64,000 nt of DNA, from contig OY783193.1 of assembly GCA_963678675.1 (NCBI GenBank), positions 22,251,309 to 22,315,308 on the forward strand, read 5' to 3'. Numbering within the stretch: position 1 is the stretch's first letter; the number at the start of each line of letters is the position of its first letter. Of the stretch, positions 44,119 to 53,944 are shown one piece after another. The stretch is from Xiphydria camelus (lineage: Eukaryota; Arthropoda; Insecta; Hymenoptera; Xiphydriidae). The notes under the pieces were generated by a model. That model was not told where the DNA came from and ran no database searches. It saw nothing but the letters and a program-made list of their open reading frames with translations. Both the position numbers and the translations under genes were made by a program.

Positions 44119-44917
44119 TATAGGTTGTGGAAGTCACGAATTGTTATCTCCTTTTTTAGAAATCGTAGTGCAACTGTTGTTATACACTGAAAACAGTATA
44201 AAGATGTACGTTCTGGAGATAGAAGCGTCTATCATGGGAATGGTGATGTTGTGAATAATGGAAAGTACTCACCGTTATTCTGAAATTCACGATTTCGAGG
44301 TTAGACGCTCTGATCTCTCGAATTGATACCGACTCTAATTACCGACTCGACTTGTACCGGTATATCTAAATACCGACCAAAAAAGCCCGGCCGAAGGTAA
44401 ATGTCAAGACCCTCTCGTAGGTATGAGCGTCTTTTTCTGTACCGACATTTAGGTACAAGACTCGAGCACCGTCGGCAAATATTGCCGGAGGTACCTAACT
44501 GTCGCTTGTTGCGTTTCTTACGGGCCATGCGGTATAATCACTAATTAATTGAAACAGTTGAAACCACAAAGTAGGAATTAAATGATTGTCGTGTACAAAT
44601 GAAATATGTATACAAAAGGTTAAAAGTATTCCGTATATTTATACTTACCAGCGGCATGTGATTCCATTGTAGGTATACTAGGTTATGGAAGTCACAAATT
44701 GTTGTCTAGTTATATTAGAAATTGTAGTGAACGCGTTGTAAAATACTGAAAACAGTAGAAAGTTTTACGTTCTGGAGATAGAAGCGTTTGACCTCGGAAT
44801 TGTGATAGTGTGAAGAATGGAAAGTACTCACCGTTATTCTGAAAATCACGATTTCGAGGTTAGACACTCCGATCTCTCGAATTGATAACGACTGTAACTA
44901 CCGACTCGACTTGTACC
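43946..44917. repeat. Two direct copies of a family F unit, about 370 bp
   Basis: 44025-44360 and 44570-44917 share AATGAAATATGTATACA, TATTCCGTATATTTA, ACTTACCAGCGGCAT, TACGTTCTGGAGATAGAAGC and GACTCGACTTGTACC. A third copy is at 51300-51560. The second is cut at GTACC by the element at 44918. Confidence 0.75.
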
Positions 44918-44942
44918 CCCCGATAGCCAAGTTTCGTCACTA

Positions 44943-45156
44943 TGTGGCGGCCCGCCACCAGATGGCGCTGCCTTTCTCACTAGTGGTCGAACACGAGTAC
45001 GTTTCTACATAAGACCGAAGCTGTTCGACAACCACGGAGGACAGAGCACACAGAGCGTCTAAGGCAGGAGTCGGCCTAGCCTTACTGACGAGTCCACAGG
45101 CCGACTCCGGGACGAAACGCTCCGCCGATAACATGGCGATCGCTCTTTTCGCCAAA
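44943..45156 (+). repeat. Left LTR
   Basis: TGTGGCGGCCCGCCACCAGA to TTTTCGCCAAA. The first 16 bases form a hairpin (TGGCGGCCCGCCA). No clear TATA box. Confidence 0.9.
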
Positions 45157-45157
45157 G

Positions 45158-45175
45158 TGGTGACCCCGACGTGAT
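45158..45175 (+). other. Primer-binding site
   Basis: TGGTGACCCCGACGTGAT, one base after the left LTR. TGG start and GC-rich body fit the complement of a tRNA 3' end (CCA). The tRNA species is not determined. Confidence 0.8.
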
Positions 45176-45401
45176 GCAGCGGAGAAGATCATCATTCCTG
45201 CAGCATACCTTCTGGACCAAGGAACTCCCATGATAGGACACCTTCATCCGGAAGCAGAGCCAACCACACGCACACGGCCACGACGCTCTCAGCCAGCCCC
45301 AGCCACACCAGCGCTCACGCACACGGCCACGACGCTCACAGCACCAGCCACACACACACGGCCACGACGCCCCAGAGCACCAGCCATGCCAGCGCACACA
45401 C

Positions 45402-45552
45402 ACACGGCCATGCTAGACCCACGCAGGCAGCAGCCACAGCACCAGCGCTCACACACAAGGCCATGCTAGACCCACGCAGGCAGCAGCCCCAGACCAGCGC
45501 ACGCACACACACGGCCATGCTAGACCCACGCAGGCAGCAGCCGCATCATCAC
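45402..45552 (+). repeat. Internal tandem repeats of the TRIM element
   Basis: GGCCATGCTAGACCCACGCA followed by GGCAGCAGCC occurs three times about 58 bp apart, with (CA)n between. Upstream, CACACGGCCACGACGC occurs four times (45268-45372). Open frames here are repeat translations. Confidence 0.8.
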
Positions 45553-45575
45553 ACACACACACACACACACAGGAT
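45553..45575. repeat. (CA)n microsatellite
   Basis: Uninterrupted CA run of about 11 units inside the TRIM element. Confidence 0.85.
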
Positions 45576-45716
45576 CGATCTCTCACACGCTGCGACGAAC
45601 ACCGGCGGAATTTCCAACACACGATGTCCCAGTCACATAGAACCACGCTCACACAGCCATCGCCACGCACACCACCATCTTCCACATCGTTACGCCTGCC
45701 TCCAGCAGCCGTCACT

Positions 45717-45727
45717 GGGGGGAGTAC
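45717..45727 (+). other. Polypurine tract
   Basis: GGGGGGAGTAC directly before the right LTR, the usual place for plus-strand priming. Confidence 0.75.
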
Positions 45728-45941
45728 TGTGGCGGCCCGCCACCAGATGGCGCTGCCTTTCTCACTAGTGGTCGAACACGAGTACGTTTCTACATAAGAC
45801 CGAAGCTGTTCGACAACCACGGAGAACAGAGCACACAGAGCGTCTAAGGCAGGAGTCGGCCTAGCCTTACTGACGAGTCCACAGGCCGACTCCGGGACGA
45901 AACGCTCCGCCGATAACATGGCGATCGCTCTTTTCGCCAAA
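45728..45941 (+). repeat. Right LTR
   Basis: Same length as the left LTR, one substitution seen by eye. Confidence 0.9.
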
Positions 45942-46189
45942 ACTACGAGCGCACTGTGCCATCACACGGTGGAGTTAGGAAACATCACAGTGACCTTATC
46001 GTGCGTGCCCCCGCGGACGTCACAGTGGCGACACGGAGTGGCAACGGCGAGTGAGGTTACTGCGACTGCACAGCGATCGTCACTAAAACAGCACTGTGCA
46101 GTCACGCGGTGCGCTTTCAAAATAATTGTCGGTATGTAGATTTGCAAAAAGGGAACGCACACAGTGACTTTACCCGCCTAGAGGTGTTG

Positions 46190-46305
46190 CTTCTTTTTTT
46201 TTTCCGTGCCCCACCGGGATTTGAACCTGCGATCTTTGGGATATCCTATGCCAGATGCCTCGAGACTGGGAAACGTTTTCGCATTACGCCACCGACACTT
46301 CGAAA
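46190..46305 (-). repeat. tRNA-derived SINE-like sequence with A-tail
   Basis: On the minus strand: GTCGGTGGCGTAATGCGAAA (A-box-like TGGCGTAATGCG at about 46292-46280), GGTTCAAATCCC (B box, 46227-46216, one base off GGTTCGAATCC), then GGTGGGGCACGG and an A-run (46203-46191). Acceptor and T-stem pairing is poor, so it is not a functional tRNA. The A-run after the tRNA end suggests retroposition. No clear target duplication. Confidence 0.5.
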
Positions 46306-46483
46306 GATGTTGGTCAACTCCAGTCATATATAGAAACCGGACATGACAGTGACTGCTCTCGAAGGTTTTCGTTAAATTTTTTAAAATAATTTGATATGTT
46401 CTTTTTCAAAACAGTAGCGATTATGATAATTATTAATTCACTATTTATAGTAGAATATTCGTCAAGAATCATGTTAAAGTTAA

Positions 46484-46610
46484 CCCATTAACGCCCAGCG
46501 TCTTATGTATAGGACAGCCATTTGGAATTTTTTTCTCATAACCTCTGAGTAACAAATCATGCAATTTTCGTAAAGAAAATCCACCAGAAATTAATTTGGG
46601 CTTTAATGGG
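46484..46610. mobile_element. piggyBac-type MITE, TTAA duplication
   Basis: 127 bp, ends CCCATTAACGCCCAG / GGGCTTTAATGGG, flanked by TTAA at 46480-46483 and 46611-46614. TTAA targets with CCC ends are the piggyBac signature. Confidence 0.85.
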
Positions 46611-46638
46611 TTAAGTTCACGATGGAATTTTTGTATTA

Positions 46639-47175
46639 TTAGGTGTTGGAATTAATTTGTAGCGTCGATCTTAACAATAAATGGCACGCAGGTAGTACAG
46701 TATTTCGTTGTTACCGACAGTAATGTAATATCGTAAACATCACGATTTAATTGTAAGAATTCTTTATACATAAGTGTTTGACATGAGTCTTGATGGACTA
46801 ATGCCTCCAAATCATTATCTTCAAATTTATTCGGCTCCTTGTCATCCAAGTCAAAATCACCAGCTTTAAAACCTGCAAACCACTTCCGACGCGTTTGCTC
46901 GCAGCTAGAGCATGTACACTTCCACTAAATACGTAGCTGCACTTTTGTTCATATTAAAATAATGAAGCAAAACTCCCCGCAAGAACACTTTATTCGGCAC
47001 AAATTTTGATATATTCAATAAATTATTATAAAATGTTGTTATTTATGATTTGAAAAAAGGTTATGTACCAACCAATTTGGGAGTTGACTTATCACCAGTA
47101 GGAAAACGTCTTAAAAGTTTGGGCATGATCATATTTTTTCATTAAAAAACGCTACGAATTAATTCCAACACCTAA
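46639..47175 (-). pseudogene. mariner deletion derivative with N-terminal coding
   Basis: Ends TTAGGTGTTGGAATTAATT / complement CCAACACCTAA, flanked by TA, 537 bp. On the minus strand, 46930-46660 keeps part of the mariner N-terminal domain: RRKWFAGFKAGDFDLDD, then NKFEDNDLEALVHQDSCQT, as in the second HTH of mariner transposases. At 46745 the coding breaks off and the catalytic domain is absent; the rest is terminal sequence. The TTAGGTG tips resemble irritans-type mariners. Confidence 0.8.
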
Positions 47176-47403
47176 TATATAATTCTTAATTTTTATTGAA
47201 CAATTTGGATTTTTTAAAAGATTAAGTCACAGTGGCGTCACAGTAACGTCACCCAGTGACAATCACTCCGTGGCATCCCAGTAACGTATAAGTAACGTCA
47301 CTCGGTGACAATCACGCGGTGGCGGCACAGTGAAGCTCCCGTGCCAACACGGTGTGCTGCCACCGCGTGACGCTCGGGTGAAAGTCATGTTTGGCTATCG
47401 GGG

Positions 47404-47552
47404 ACCGGTATGAATATCGACCAAGCCCGGCCGAAGGTAAATGTCAAGATCCTGCACCGAGCTCACACGAACACACACTAATGTCGTTAACAGTTCCCCC
47501 ACCACTTCCATGAAATCACTCCGTCGCGAGCCTAAAGATGTTTACACGTCAA
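47404..47552. repeat. Family F end
   Basis: ACCGGTATGAATATCGACCA through CCCGGCCGAAGGTAAATGTC to GCCTAAAGATGTTTACACGTC. The same end occurs at 51903-52052. Confidence 0.7.
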
Positions 47553-48227
47553 AAAGGCGGCATGTTCATTCAGTGCAAACCAAAATTGATACGTAAAATA
47601 CTCTCCAAAAAAGATTTGAAATCAATTAAGATCGCCATGTTCAAGATTTATATATAAAAAGTAAAAGGCATCATTTGAAAGAAAAAATTGTTGTAAATCA
47701 GGTTACTAAAAAATTCGACTAAAAAAAATTTATAAAAAAATTTAATAAAAAGGAACTGCGTTTTTTCCTTCAAAATAAAAAATTCAGACAGAGAATTATA
47801 TTCGATGTTTATGCACTTATGATTTTAAATAAATTCATACACTTATATGATAACACCAGTATACCGAACGTCGCACGGGAAACCGATCAGGCGGGGGCCT
47901 TCTGGATTTCTCTGAATTTGACTTCGACAGTGCAATTTATGAATCACTCTAGCACTGCCCAAGAACTACCAATATTCGGTATAGTGGAGAAAATATGAAA
48001 ACTTAAACGCGGCAAGTTCTTTTTTATTAAAATTTTTTTATAAATTTTTTTAGTCGAATTTTTTAGTAACCTGATTTACAATAATTTTCCTTTCAAATGA
48101 TGCCTTTTACTTTTTATATATAAATCTTGAACATGGCGATCTTAATTGATTTCAAATCTTTTTTGGAGAGTATTTTACGTATCAATTTTGGTTTGCACTG
48201 AATGAACATGCCGCCCTTTTTTTTTAC
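47553..48227. repeat. Family A fold-back
   Basis: AAAGGCGGCATGTTCATTCA to AACATGCCGCCCTTT; arms of about 220 bp, central 215 bp with GCGGGGGCCTTCTGG and ACTATACCGAATATTGG complement. Confidence 0.85.
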
Positions 48228-48786
48228 AGAGAATCTGTTTTTGTGGGGTAGTATTTTACGGAGCTTTTTATACTAAAGGTGTTTTTTGGGGTGGTTTCAC
48301 GTCTTTTTGTAATACTAGAATTTTAGACGTCATAAGGTAAGAACACTGCTCATACGAATTGAACGTTTATAGTATTGGACATATAGTCTAAGGCACTTAT
48401 CCATTTTACAAAAAAATCGATGAGGGTAGGATTATTTTTTTCAGGGCTGTTTAAGGGCGTGTTTCGCACGCACTACATACTCTACCTCCAGGGTGGTGTG
48501 GAAACGAGTTTGATTGACAATTGAAGGGCTCAGTGCAAGAACAGGCTACGCGCAAGAAAGCTAGTTTAGAGAAAACTGCAAAAAGCGTGTACTGTCGTAA
48601 TTTTACAAATTAGACTAACTTTTTCTACTCACCTGTGATCATTGATGCAATAGAAGTATAAAATGTGATAGAAACTATTGTTTTGATTATTACCAATAAT
48701 TTTATTTAAATGTGAAAACTGCACGTGGCTCCTTTTTGCAACCAACGAAGAGCAAAACCTTATTGAAGTATATGAAAATAAAAAAA
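48228..48786. other. Single-copy AT-rich stretch, no gene seen
   Basis: No repeat family or palindrome recognised. TTTTTAGGGCTG-type sequence near 48443 recurs at 55290 (CCCTTAAACAGCCC). Only short ORFs. Confidence 0.45.
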
Positions 48787-49010
48787 AACGAGTTAGTCAT
48801 TCTAACTTGCAATAGATGTGTAAACATCTGGCAGAACAAATTTGCGTGGAAGTGATGTGGATGTATTCGGTTACAGAAAATTATTAAAAAAATGATCGTC
48901 TTTTTGTTCTAATAACTTTATTTAACCGAATATACCCACATCACTTCCACGCAACATTGTTCTGCCAGATGTTTACACATCTATTGCAAGTTAGAATGAC
49001 TAACTCGTTT
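48787..49010. repeat. 224-bp fold-back
   Basis: AACGAGTTAGTCATTCTAAC and complement, arms about 105 bp with AGATGTGTAAACATCTGGCA and GCGTGGAAGTGATGTGG. Source of the partial copies at 43585-43945 and 49175-49205. Confidence 0.85.
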
Positions 49011-49278
49011 TTAATTTTTTCCCACCTACCGTACCTCCACTAGCATTTTTCGCGAGATTCCTATATGATTTCCGCGTAAAGTACCTTGAGTTTGTGAGGG
49101 GAAATTGTCGACGCAAGTTGGGAAGAATGGGAATGAAATTTTAATTTTGGAATGCCGCGATGTTTGTATATGAAAATGTAGCGTGGAAGTGATGTGGGTA
49201 TAATCGGTGAAAGGAAAATATGAAAACCAAAAATCGAAGTGTGTGAAAAGACTCTACAGGGTGAAGTGTGTAGTTTTG
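49011..49278. other. No gene seen
   Basis: Contains AGCGTGGAAGTGATGTGGGT at about 49178, a piece of the neighbouring fold-back family. Confidence 0.4.
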
Positions 49279-49408
49279 TTGAAGTGAAACTTCTTTGCTG
49301 AGGGGACTAAAAGCGTGGTATGCAACGAAAATTCCTCAAAAACCGTAACGAAACCCACACACTCCAGCCTCACTAATACACCGATCTCGACCCTGTCCCA
49401 TTCCACTT
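49279..49408 (+). mobile_element. E element, 5' end only
   Basis: TTGAAGTGAAACTTCTTTGC, CGTAACGAAACCCACACACT, GACCCTGTCCCATTCCAC, then it stops at TTAGGCCC. Confidence 0.7.
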
Positions 49409-49565
49409 AGGCCCTTCGCACACAACGCTACGCAGGTATCCGATACTCGACGAGTGTACACACACCACGCGACGCGACTTTCGTCGGTGATGCTATATAT
49501 TATACTCCCGCGACCGGCATGCTCAAGTGGCCGATACTCGCGTCGCCGAGACTGTTCCGTCGCAC
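49409..49565. other. Possible Harbinger-type end
   Basis: TTAGGCCCTTCGCACACAAC resembles the 62009 MITE end (GGGCCTTTGCACACGACG); no partner end was found nearby. Confidence 0.35.
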
Positions 49566-50016
49566 AATTATGTTTTCTTTTATTTTACAACGATCTATTT
49601 TGTTGTTTGGCAATATGTTTATATGTACTCGAAAGAGCTCTTTCTGCTCTACAAAACTGTTATAATTGTTATTTCGAATAATTAAATTTTTTATTATTTT
49701 TCTGGCTTAGAAATGGAATATCCAGGGGGAAAAAATCAGCAGTTTCGACATCTGCTTTTCTTTGCTTTTCATCGAGGTCAAAAAACTGCCGTATACGGAG
49801 AAGGTGTTATAGGCGAGTCTTTGATAAAAAAGATGTCGAAAATTCTGATTTTTTCCTCCTGGATATTCCATTTCTAAGCCTGAAAAATAATAACAAATTG
49901 TTATTCGAATAAACAATTATAACAGTTTTGTAGATCAGAAAGAGCTCTTTCGAATGAATATAAACACTTTGCGGGAAAGCAAACAAATTGTTGTAAAATG
50001 AAAGAAAGTAAAAGAA
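49566..50016. repeat. Fold-back, arms about 200 bp
   Basis: TTTTCTTTTATTTTACAAC, AGAGCTCTTTCTGCTCTACA and AGAAATGGAATATCCAGG pair with their complements (GAATATCCATTTCTAAGCC reversed, TAGATCAGAAAGAGCTCTTT). Divergence about 10% by eye. Confidence 0.8.
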
Positions 50017-50734
50017 AACGCTACGAACTTATTTTCCAACCCAATAGCATCGCGATCATAAATACTTCGTCGAACTAGGGTTCATCTCGCCATCAGCGAA
50101 GCAGTACATTTCGGCGAATCCAGGCTGCTAATGAGTTCGCAGTCCCGCACCTTTCCTGAAAGGGTTAATTACTGGATGAATCGGAATGAACCTTTACCGA
50201 AATATTCGGTTATCTACTGAAATCGTCATTTCTCTCCTTTACAAAGCTGAATGCATTTCGAATGCATTCGAAATATAGCGGTATCTGCGAGAAGTGGTTC
50301 ATTACAATTCGTTGGGTAATTAGCCTTCCGGGAAAGGTGCAGGATGCGAATACATAAGCAGTCCTCGTTTGCCGAAATGTACCATCCGAACTGCGTGCAC
50401 TATAATGTGCACTATAATAGAATTTGTAATGTATGTGAAATTCTGAGAAACAGCGATTAATGTTTTATCACTGTCAAATTTGGAAGTAAAATTCCTTGAT
50501 TTCGTTTATGATTTTCTAGAAATTTGTCAGTTTAGTGAATACTTCGTTCGTTGGATCAAAGTTACTTCGTATACTGAGAAAAGAGTTTATTTCCAATTAA
50601 TAAGTGTATACTTGATTATGGCGGAAAACATATTTTGTTAGACAAAGTAAGTAAATATACTGGGTGATTCTTTAATATTGCGACAAACTTCAAGGATGGG
50701 TTTCTTGGATGAAAATAAGAGAAAAAAAAAACAA
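50017..50734. repeat. Diverged E-like sequence
   Basis: Shares GAATCCAGGCTG, CTTTCCTGAAAGGGTTAATTA and TGCGAGAAGTGGTTCATTAC with 31560-31640 and 32200-32280 inside the AAGGTGCC element. The end (50660-50734) begins CTGGGTGATTCTTTAATATT. No ORF. Confidence 0.5.
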
Positions 50735-50948
50735 ACAAAACGTGTGGCCGCCACACGCGGAAGAAGTGAAACTTCGATACCAGTTTCTCTGAATTTGTTT
50801 CCGGTGGTATTAGTTTCAATTGGCTTTACGAAGAAGCATTATAGAAGACTTTTATATAGCCAATTGAAATTAATACCATCGAAATCAAATTCAGAGAAAG
50901 TGGTATCGAAGTTTCACTTCTTCCGCGTGTGGCGGCTACATGTTTTGT
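50735..50948. mobile_element. KR fold-back
   Basis: 214 bp; arms slightly more diverged than in the other copies (ATAGCCAATTGAAATTAATA). Confidence 0.85.
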
Positions 50949-51359
50949 TTTTGTGTATTCATATTTCATTTGTACACGACAATCATTTATGTGGTAATTT
51001 GTAGTTTGAACTGGTGAAATGAAATAGTGATTAATAATGTACAGGAATTGAAAAGAAGAGTAAGGCAGAATACATGAGAAACTATGGACAAAAAGAAATG
51101 TGAGGAGGAACATAAGAATGCAGCAGGACATGAGGCGGTTGTAATTGCGAGGTTGTTGTAACCAAATGGACAGACTAGTCTGTCAATCGTTTGGTGATTT
51201 CAACGAAAAATGTAATTGTCCTGCATATACACCAGTTATTAATACTTTGAAGGATAAGTTGGAACTTGATATTAGTTTATGTACCGTATTTTTTAGCTAT
51301 TATAAACCAATTATATCCACTAAACTATTGAAGTCACGAATTGGTATCTAGTTTTATTA
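50949..51359 (+). pseudogene. Possible Helitron-like N-terminal remnant
   Basis: After an acceptor-like TGTACAG at about 51044 the plus strand reads IEKKSKAEYMRNYGQK, the basic motif seen in 33553-34128 and 43930-44118, then a stop. Downstream ORF 51145-51351 contains CNCPAYTPVINTLKDK but no known motif. Low confidence. Confidence 0.3.
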
Positions 51360-52052
51360 TAAATCGTAGTGCAACCGTTGTTACACACTGAAAACAGTAT
51401 AAAGATGTACGTTCTGGAGATACGAGCGTCTAACATTGGAATGGTGATTTTGTGAAGAATGGAAAGCACTCACCGTTATTCTTAAATTCACGATTTCGAG
51501 GTTAGACGCTCCGATCTCTCGAATTGATACCGACTCTAGGTAATTACCGACTCGACTTGTACCGTATGTCGCACTCTGTACGGGCCAGTTTGAAGTTACC
51601 TTCGGGGAGGCTTGGTCGGTACTTGAGTCATTTAATACCGGTAGAAGTCGAGTCGGTAGTTAGAGTTGGTGTCAATTCGGGTGATCGAAGCGTCTAACTT
51701 CGAAATTATGAATTTGTGAATAATGGAAATTACTCACCATTATTCACAAATTCATAATTTCGAGGTTAAACGCTTTGATCTCCCGAATTGACACCAACTC
51801 TAACTACCGACTCGACTTCTACCGGTATTAAATGTTTCGATTACCGACCAAGCCTCCCTGAAGGTAACTTTCAAACTGGCCCGTACGGAGTGGGACATAC
51901 GGTACCGGTGGTAAATACCGACCAAGCCCGGCCGAAGGTAAATGTCAAGATCCTGCACCGAGCTCACACGGACACACACTAATGTCGTTAACACTTCCCC
52001 CACCACTTCCATGAAATCACTCCCAAGCGAGCCTAAAGATGTTTACACATCA
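51360..52052. repeat. Family F unit with palindromic MITE
   Basis: As 44570-44917 plus 47404-47552; the MITE at 51562-51902 sits at a TA. Confidence 0.75.
51562..51902. mobile_element. CCGTATGTCC palindromic MITE, copy 2
   Basis: 341 bp, flanked by TA. Empty site GACTTGTACCGGTAT at about 44348. Arms of about 160 bp meet at TAATGG-AAATTACTCA-CCATTA. Confidence 0.9.
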
Positions 52053-52255
52053 AAAACGTATCAAAGGTTTTATTTGACTACAAACATAAACGAAACATAT
52101 CTCTACCCCCGTGTCGAAAACCATTACAGAACACTACAGAGTATTTTCAACCACTACTGAAAACCTGAGTAGTGGCACAATAGTGGTGAGCAGTGGTTCA
52201 ATGATGGTCAGTAGTGGTTCAATGGTGGTGAGCAGTGATCCAAAAGTGATATTTA

Positions 52256-52895
52256 GGGCCGGTTTTACCAACACGGTATAAACGCGGTATAGCGCTATAC
52301 TGAGAATAACCAGTACGCAACAGTTTTACAAGTATGGTATAAGTCTGGAATAGCATAAACTTTGAAATAAATTCAGACATAACTTATCCGGCAGTTTCAT
52401 CGTGGGATAAGCTATCTATCCTCTGTATAACCTAACTTTTTGTTTGTGTCTATATTCTTCCGTGACATAGTCATAACCTGATCGTTGTGGTAAATTGTTA
52501 TTAATTTTGAAACGGAGTTATTTGATAAACCAGTTTTTGAATCATCATTTGATGTAGATATTGACGTATTACAAGAATGAGAAATCCGAAGAAAATACGT
52601 GCCCGCGGTAAGTAAATAAAAGATACCTATACTTATTATAATTTATAATCAATATCTAATACAAAACTATTCCAGAGTTGACTATTTCGAAGAATACTTA
52701 CAATGATGTAGAATTCTTCACTCGATTTCGTTTGGAAAAACAAAACCGGCCAGAGATTATTGGGACAAATACGACATCGCATTGCTCCGAGGTCGCAAAG
52801 AAAAGCAGCAATTCAGCCAGCAACGAAATTATTGCCAACTTTAAGATTTCTTGCTTTGGGATCAATGCTAATTACTGTAAGTAATCGTTTTGATC
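52256..52895 (+). pseudogene. Harbinger transposase, N-terminal relic
   Basis: TTA then GGGCCGGTTTTACCAACACG at 52256 is a Harbinger-type terminus. Downstream, ELFDKPVFESSFDVD, a stop at 52577, then IRRKYVP before a donor GTAAGTAA (52608); after acceptor TTCCAG (52674) comes NTYNDVEFFTRFRLEKQ, typical of the Harbinger N-terminal region, then in another frame IQPATKLLPTLRFLALGS, matching its LL.LRF.A.GS motif. The element ends at about 52895 with no catalytic DDE part and no right terminus. The chain of motifs in order, split by one stop and one frameshift, supports the call. Confidence 0.75.
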
Positions 52896-52920
52896 GTAAT
52901 GTAAAAACTTTTATTAGTTA

Positions 52921-53370
52921 TTATTATATGCCGCCACCTCTGCCACCTCCGACGACTGCTCACATCGCAAGGAGAGCTAGTTTACAAGACTACAAGTTCG
53001 TCGATCGGCATAAACCGCCACTGATCTCCCAGAAATTAATGGGCGATATACTGAAAGACATCGACAAAGTCAAATTGAAACTCGTCGCAAGGTATGATTA
53101 AACAATTTTATCGCGGTAAACTTTTAATTCGCCAGGAACAAAGAGGAGTTTCGCATTGTCAGAATGTCGTGGCTGCGAAGGATTGATTTTGTTCACAGTG
53201 GGCTTTTAAACGTGTTTTTCAGATCGCCAGGTGAGAGACCTTTGCGAGCCAAACGCGAAAATAGCCCTTGCAACGACCTTCAAGAGATCTTACGGAAACG
53301 ATATATCGCAATGCAATCGCCGGACAGTAGAAATTCCACCGCGACGTTGACGCTCGATGATTCGTTCTAG
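52921..53370 (+). CDS. Mitochondrial fission regulator (MTFR) family, last two exons
   Basis: Exon A (about 52921-53091) encodes a Pro-rich run MPPPLPPPTTAHIARR and LISQKLMGDILKDIDKVKLK. A 131-bp GT-AG intron follows (donor GGTATGA at 53092, acceptor TTTTTCAG at 53222). Exon B (53223-53370) restores the frame across a split Arg codon: RSPGERPLRAKRENSP, then a tail ending TLTLDDSF-stop. The order Pro-rich, VLKD.NKVKLR-like and RSPGGRP-like is the C-terminal signature of the MTFR1/MTFR2 family, mitochondrial proteins that promote fission in vertebrates. The 5' limit of exon A is uncertain: an acceptor TTTATTAG at 52909 is possible. No earlier exon is seen within the window. Both exons are free of stops. 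They lie within the CCACTA-ended block, so this may be a captured copy rather than the native gene. Confidence 0.7.
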
Positions 53371-53944
53371 ATTAAGAACTCAATGATGCTCAATTTCTCT
53401 GGGTCGCAGCATTCGCGTCGGACAGTGCTCCGAGGAACGGCTATTGTAGCCTTGCTTTCCACGCGTGAGATTGAATCATGATTACAATTTTATCTGAGTC
53501 AGAGCTCTGGAGAATCAAAATTAATAGATCTCTCTTCTTTTTTTATAAGTGAGTCTTTCCCTGCTAGGTAATTTCGCGCGACACATTTTAGATTATAGTT
53601 CTTTTTTAATAGGAGGATAGAAGCTCATAGAAACGTCGGGAATATTTTGTTCTCCCTTCGCTCTTTTACTAGAAAATGCAAGTTTAAATTAAAAATTTAA
53701 GCACGCGGGTCTACAATCGCGAGAATCTCAACGGTATCCAATAATATCAACTAAAGAAGTCATCTACCATTGCATTGTCTTCTATAAGTAACATTTAAAT
53801 TTATCTCTAGGTAGGTATTATACCTTTCTTCTCTATTCACGTGATTGCAGAGTTTTCGGGAGCAGAAGTGATACATCCATCGTATAATTTAAATTTTGTA
53901 CCCTTTTTATATGATTCAATAAAAAAAATAGTATAACCATTACA
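53371..53944 (+). other. 3' untranslated region of the MTFR exons
   Basis: Single-copy, AT-rich, no ORF. AATAAA at 53918-53923, 548 bp after the stop, is a plausible poly(A) signal. Confidence 0.5.

Larger units (their letters stand above)
44943..45941 (+). mobile_element. Young LTR element without genes (TRIM-like), ACTA duplication
   Basis: Two 214-bp direct repeats (44943-45156, 45728-45941) enclose 571 bp. Flanks ACTA on both sides (44939-44942, 45942-45945). A primer-binding-type sequence follows the left LTR and a G-rich purine run precedes the right LTR. The two LTRs differ at a single position that I can find (GGAGGACAG versus GGAGAACAG). The interior has no gag or pol, only CACACGGCCA-rich repeats, so it must be mobilised in trans by a gypsy- or Pao-type element. 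Confidence 0.9.
44918..47403. mobile_element. DNA transposon with CCCCGATAGCCAA ends, ACC duplication
   Basis: Ends CCCCGATAGCCAAGTTTCGT / complement GGCTATCGGGG, flanked by ACC (44915-44917, 47404-47406). The uninterrupted host at 44351 reads CTTGTACCGGTAT. Subterminal repeats of CAGTGACGTCAC type (TCACAGTGACC, GTCACAGTGGCG, GTCACTCGGTGACAATCACG) fill 45950-46110 and 47225-47350. Without the LTR element it is about 1.48 kb. No transposase of its own; a mariner relic, a piggyBac-type MITE and a tRNA-like sequence are further insertions. Confidence 0.8.

Noticed and set aside
45059..45768. ORFs of 60-160 codons with Cys/Trp/Val-rich or His/Thr-rich sequence
   Set aside because: They translate LTR and CACACGGCCA repeats of the TRIM element; no gag or pol motif.
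46204..46305. Functional tRNA gene
   Set aside because: The B box is good, but acceptor and T stems do not pair and an A-run follows; a SINE-like remnant is more likely.
3073..51131. Recurrent peptide KRVAATRGRSETS
   Set aside because: A by-product of the KR fold-back on either strand; the arms have the same frame by symmetry.
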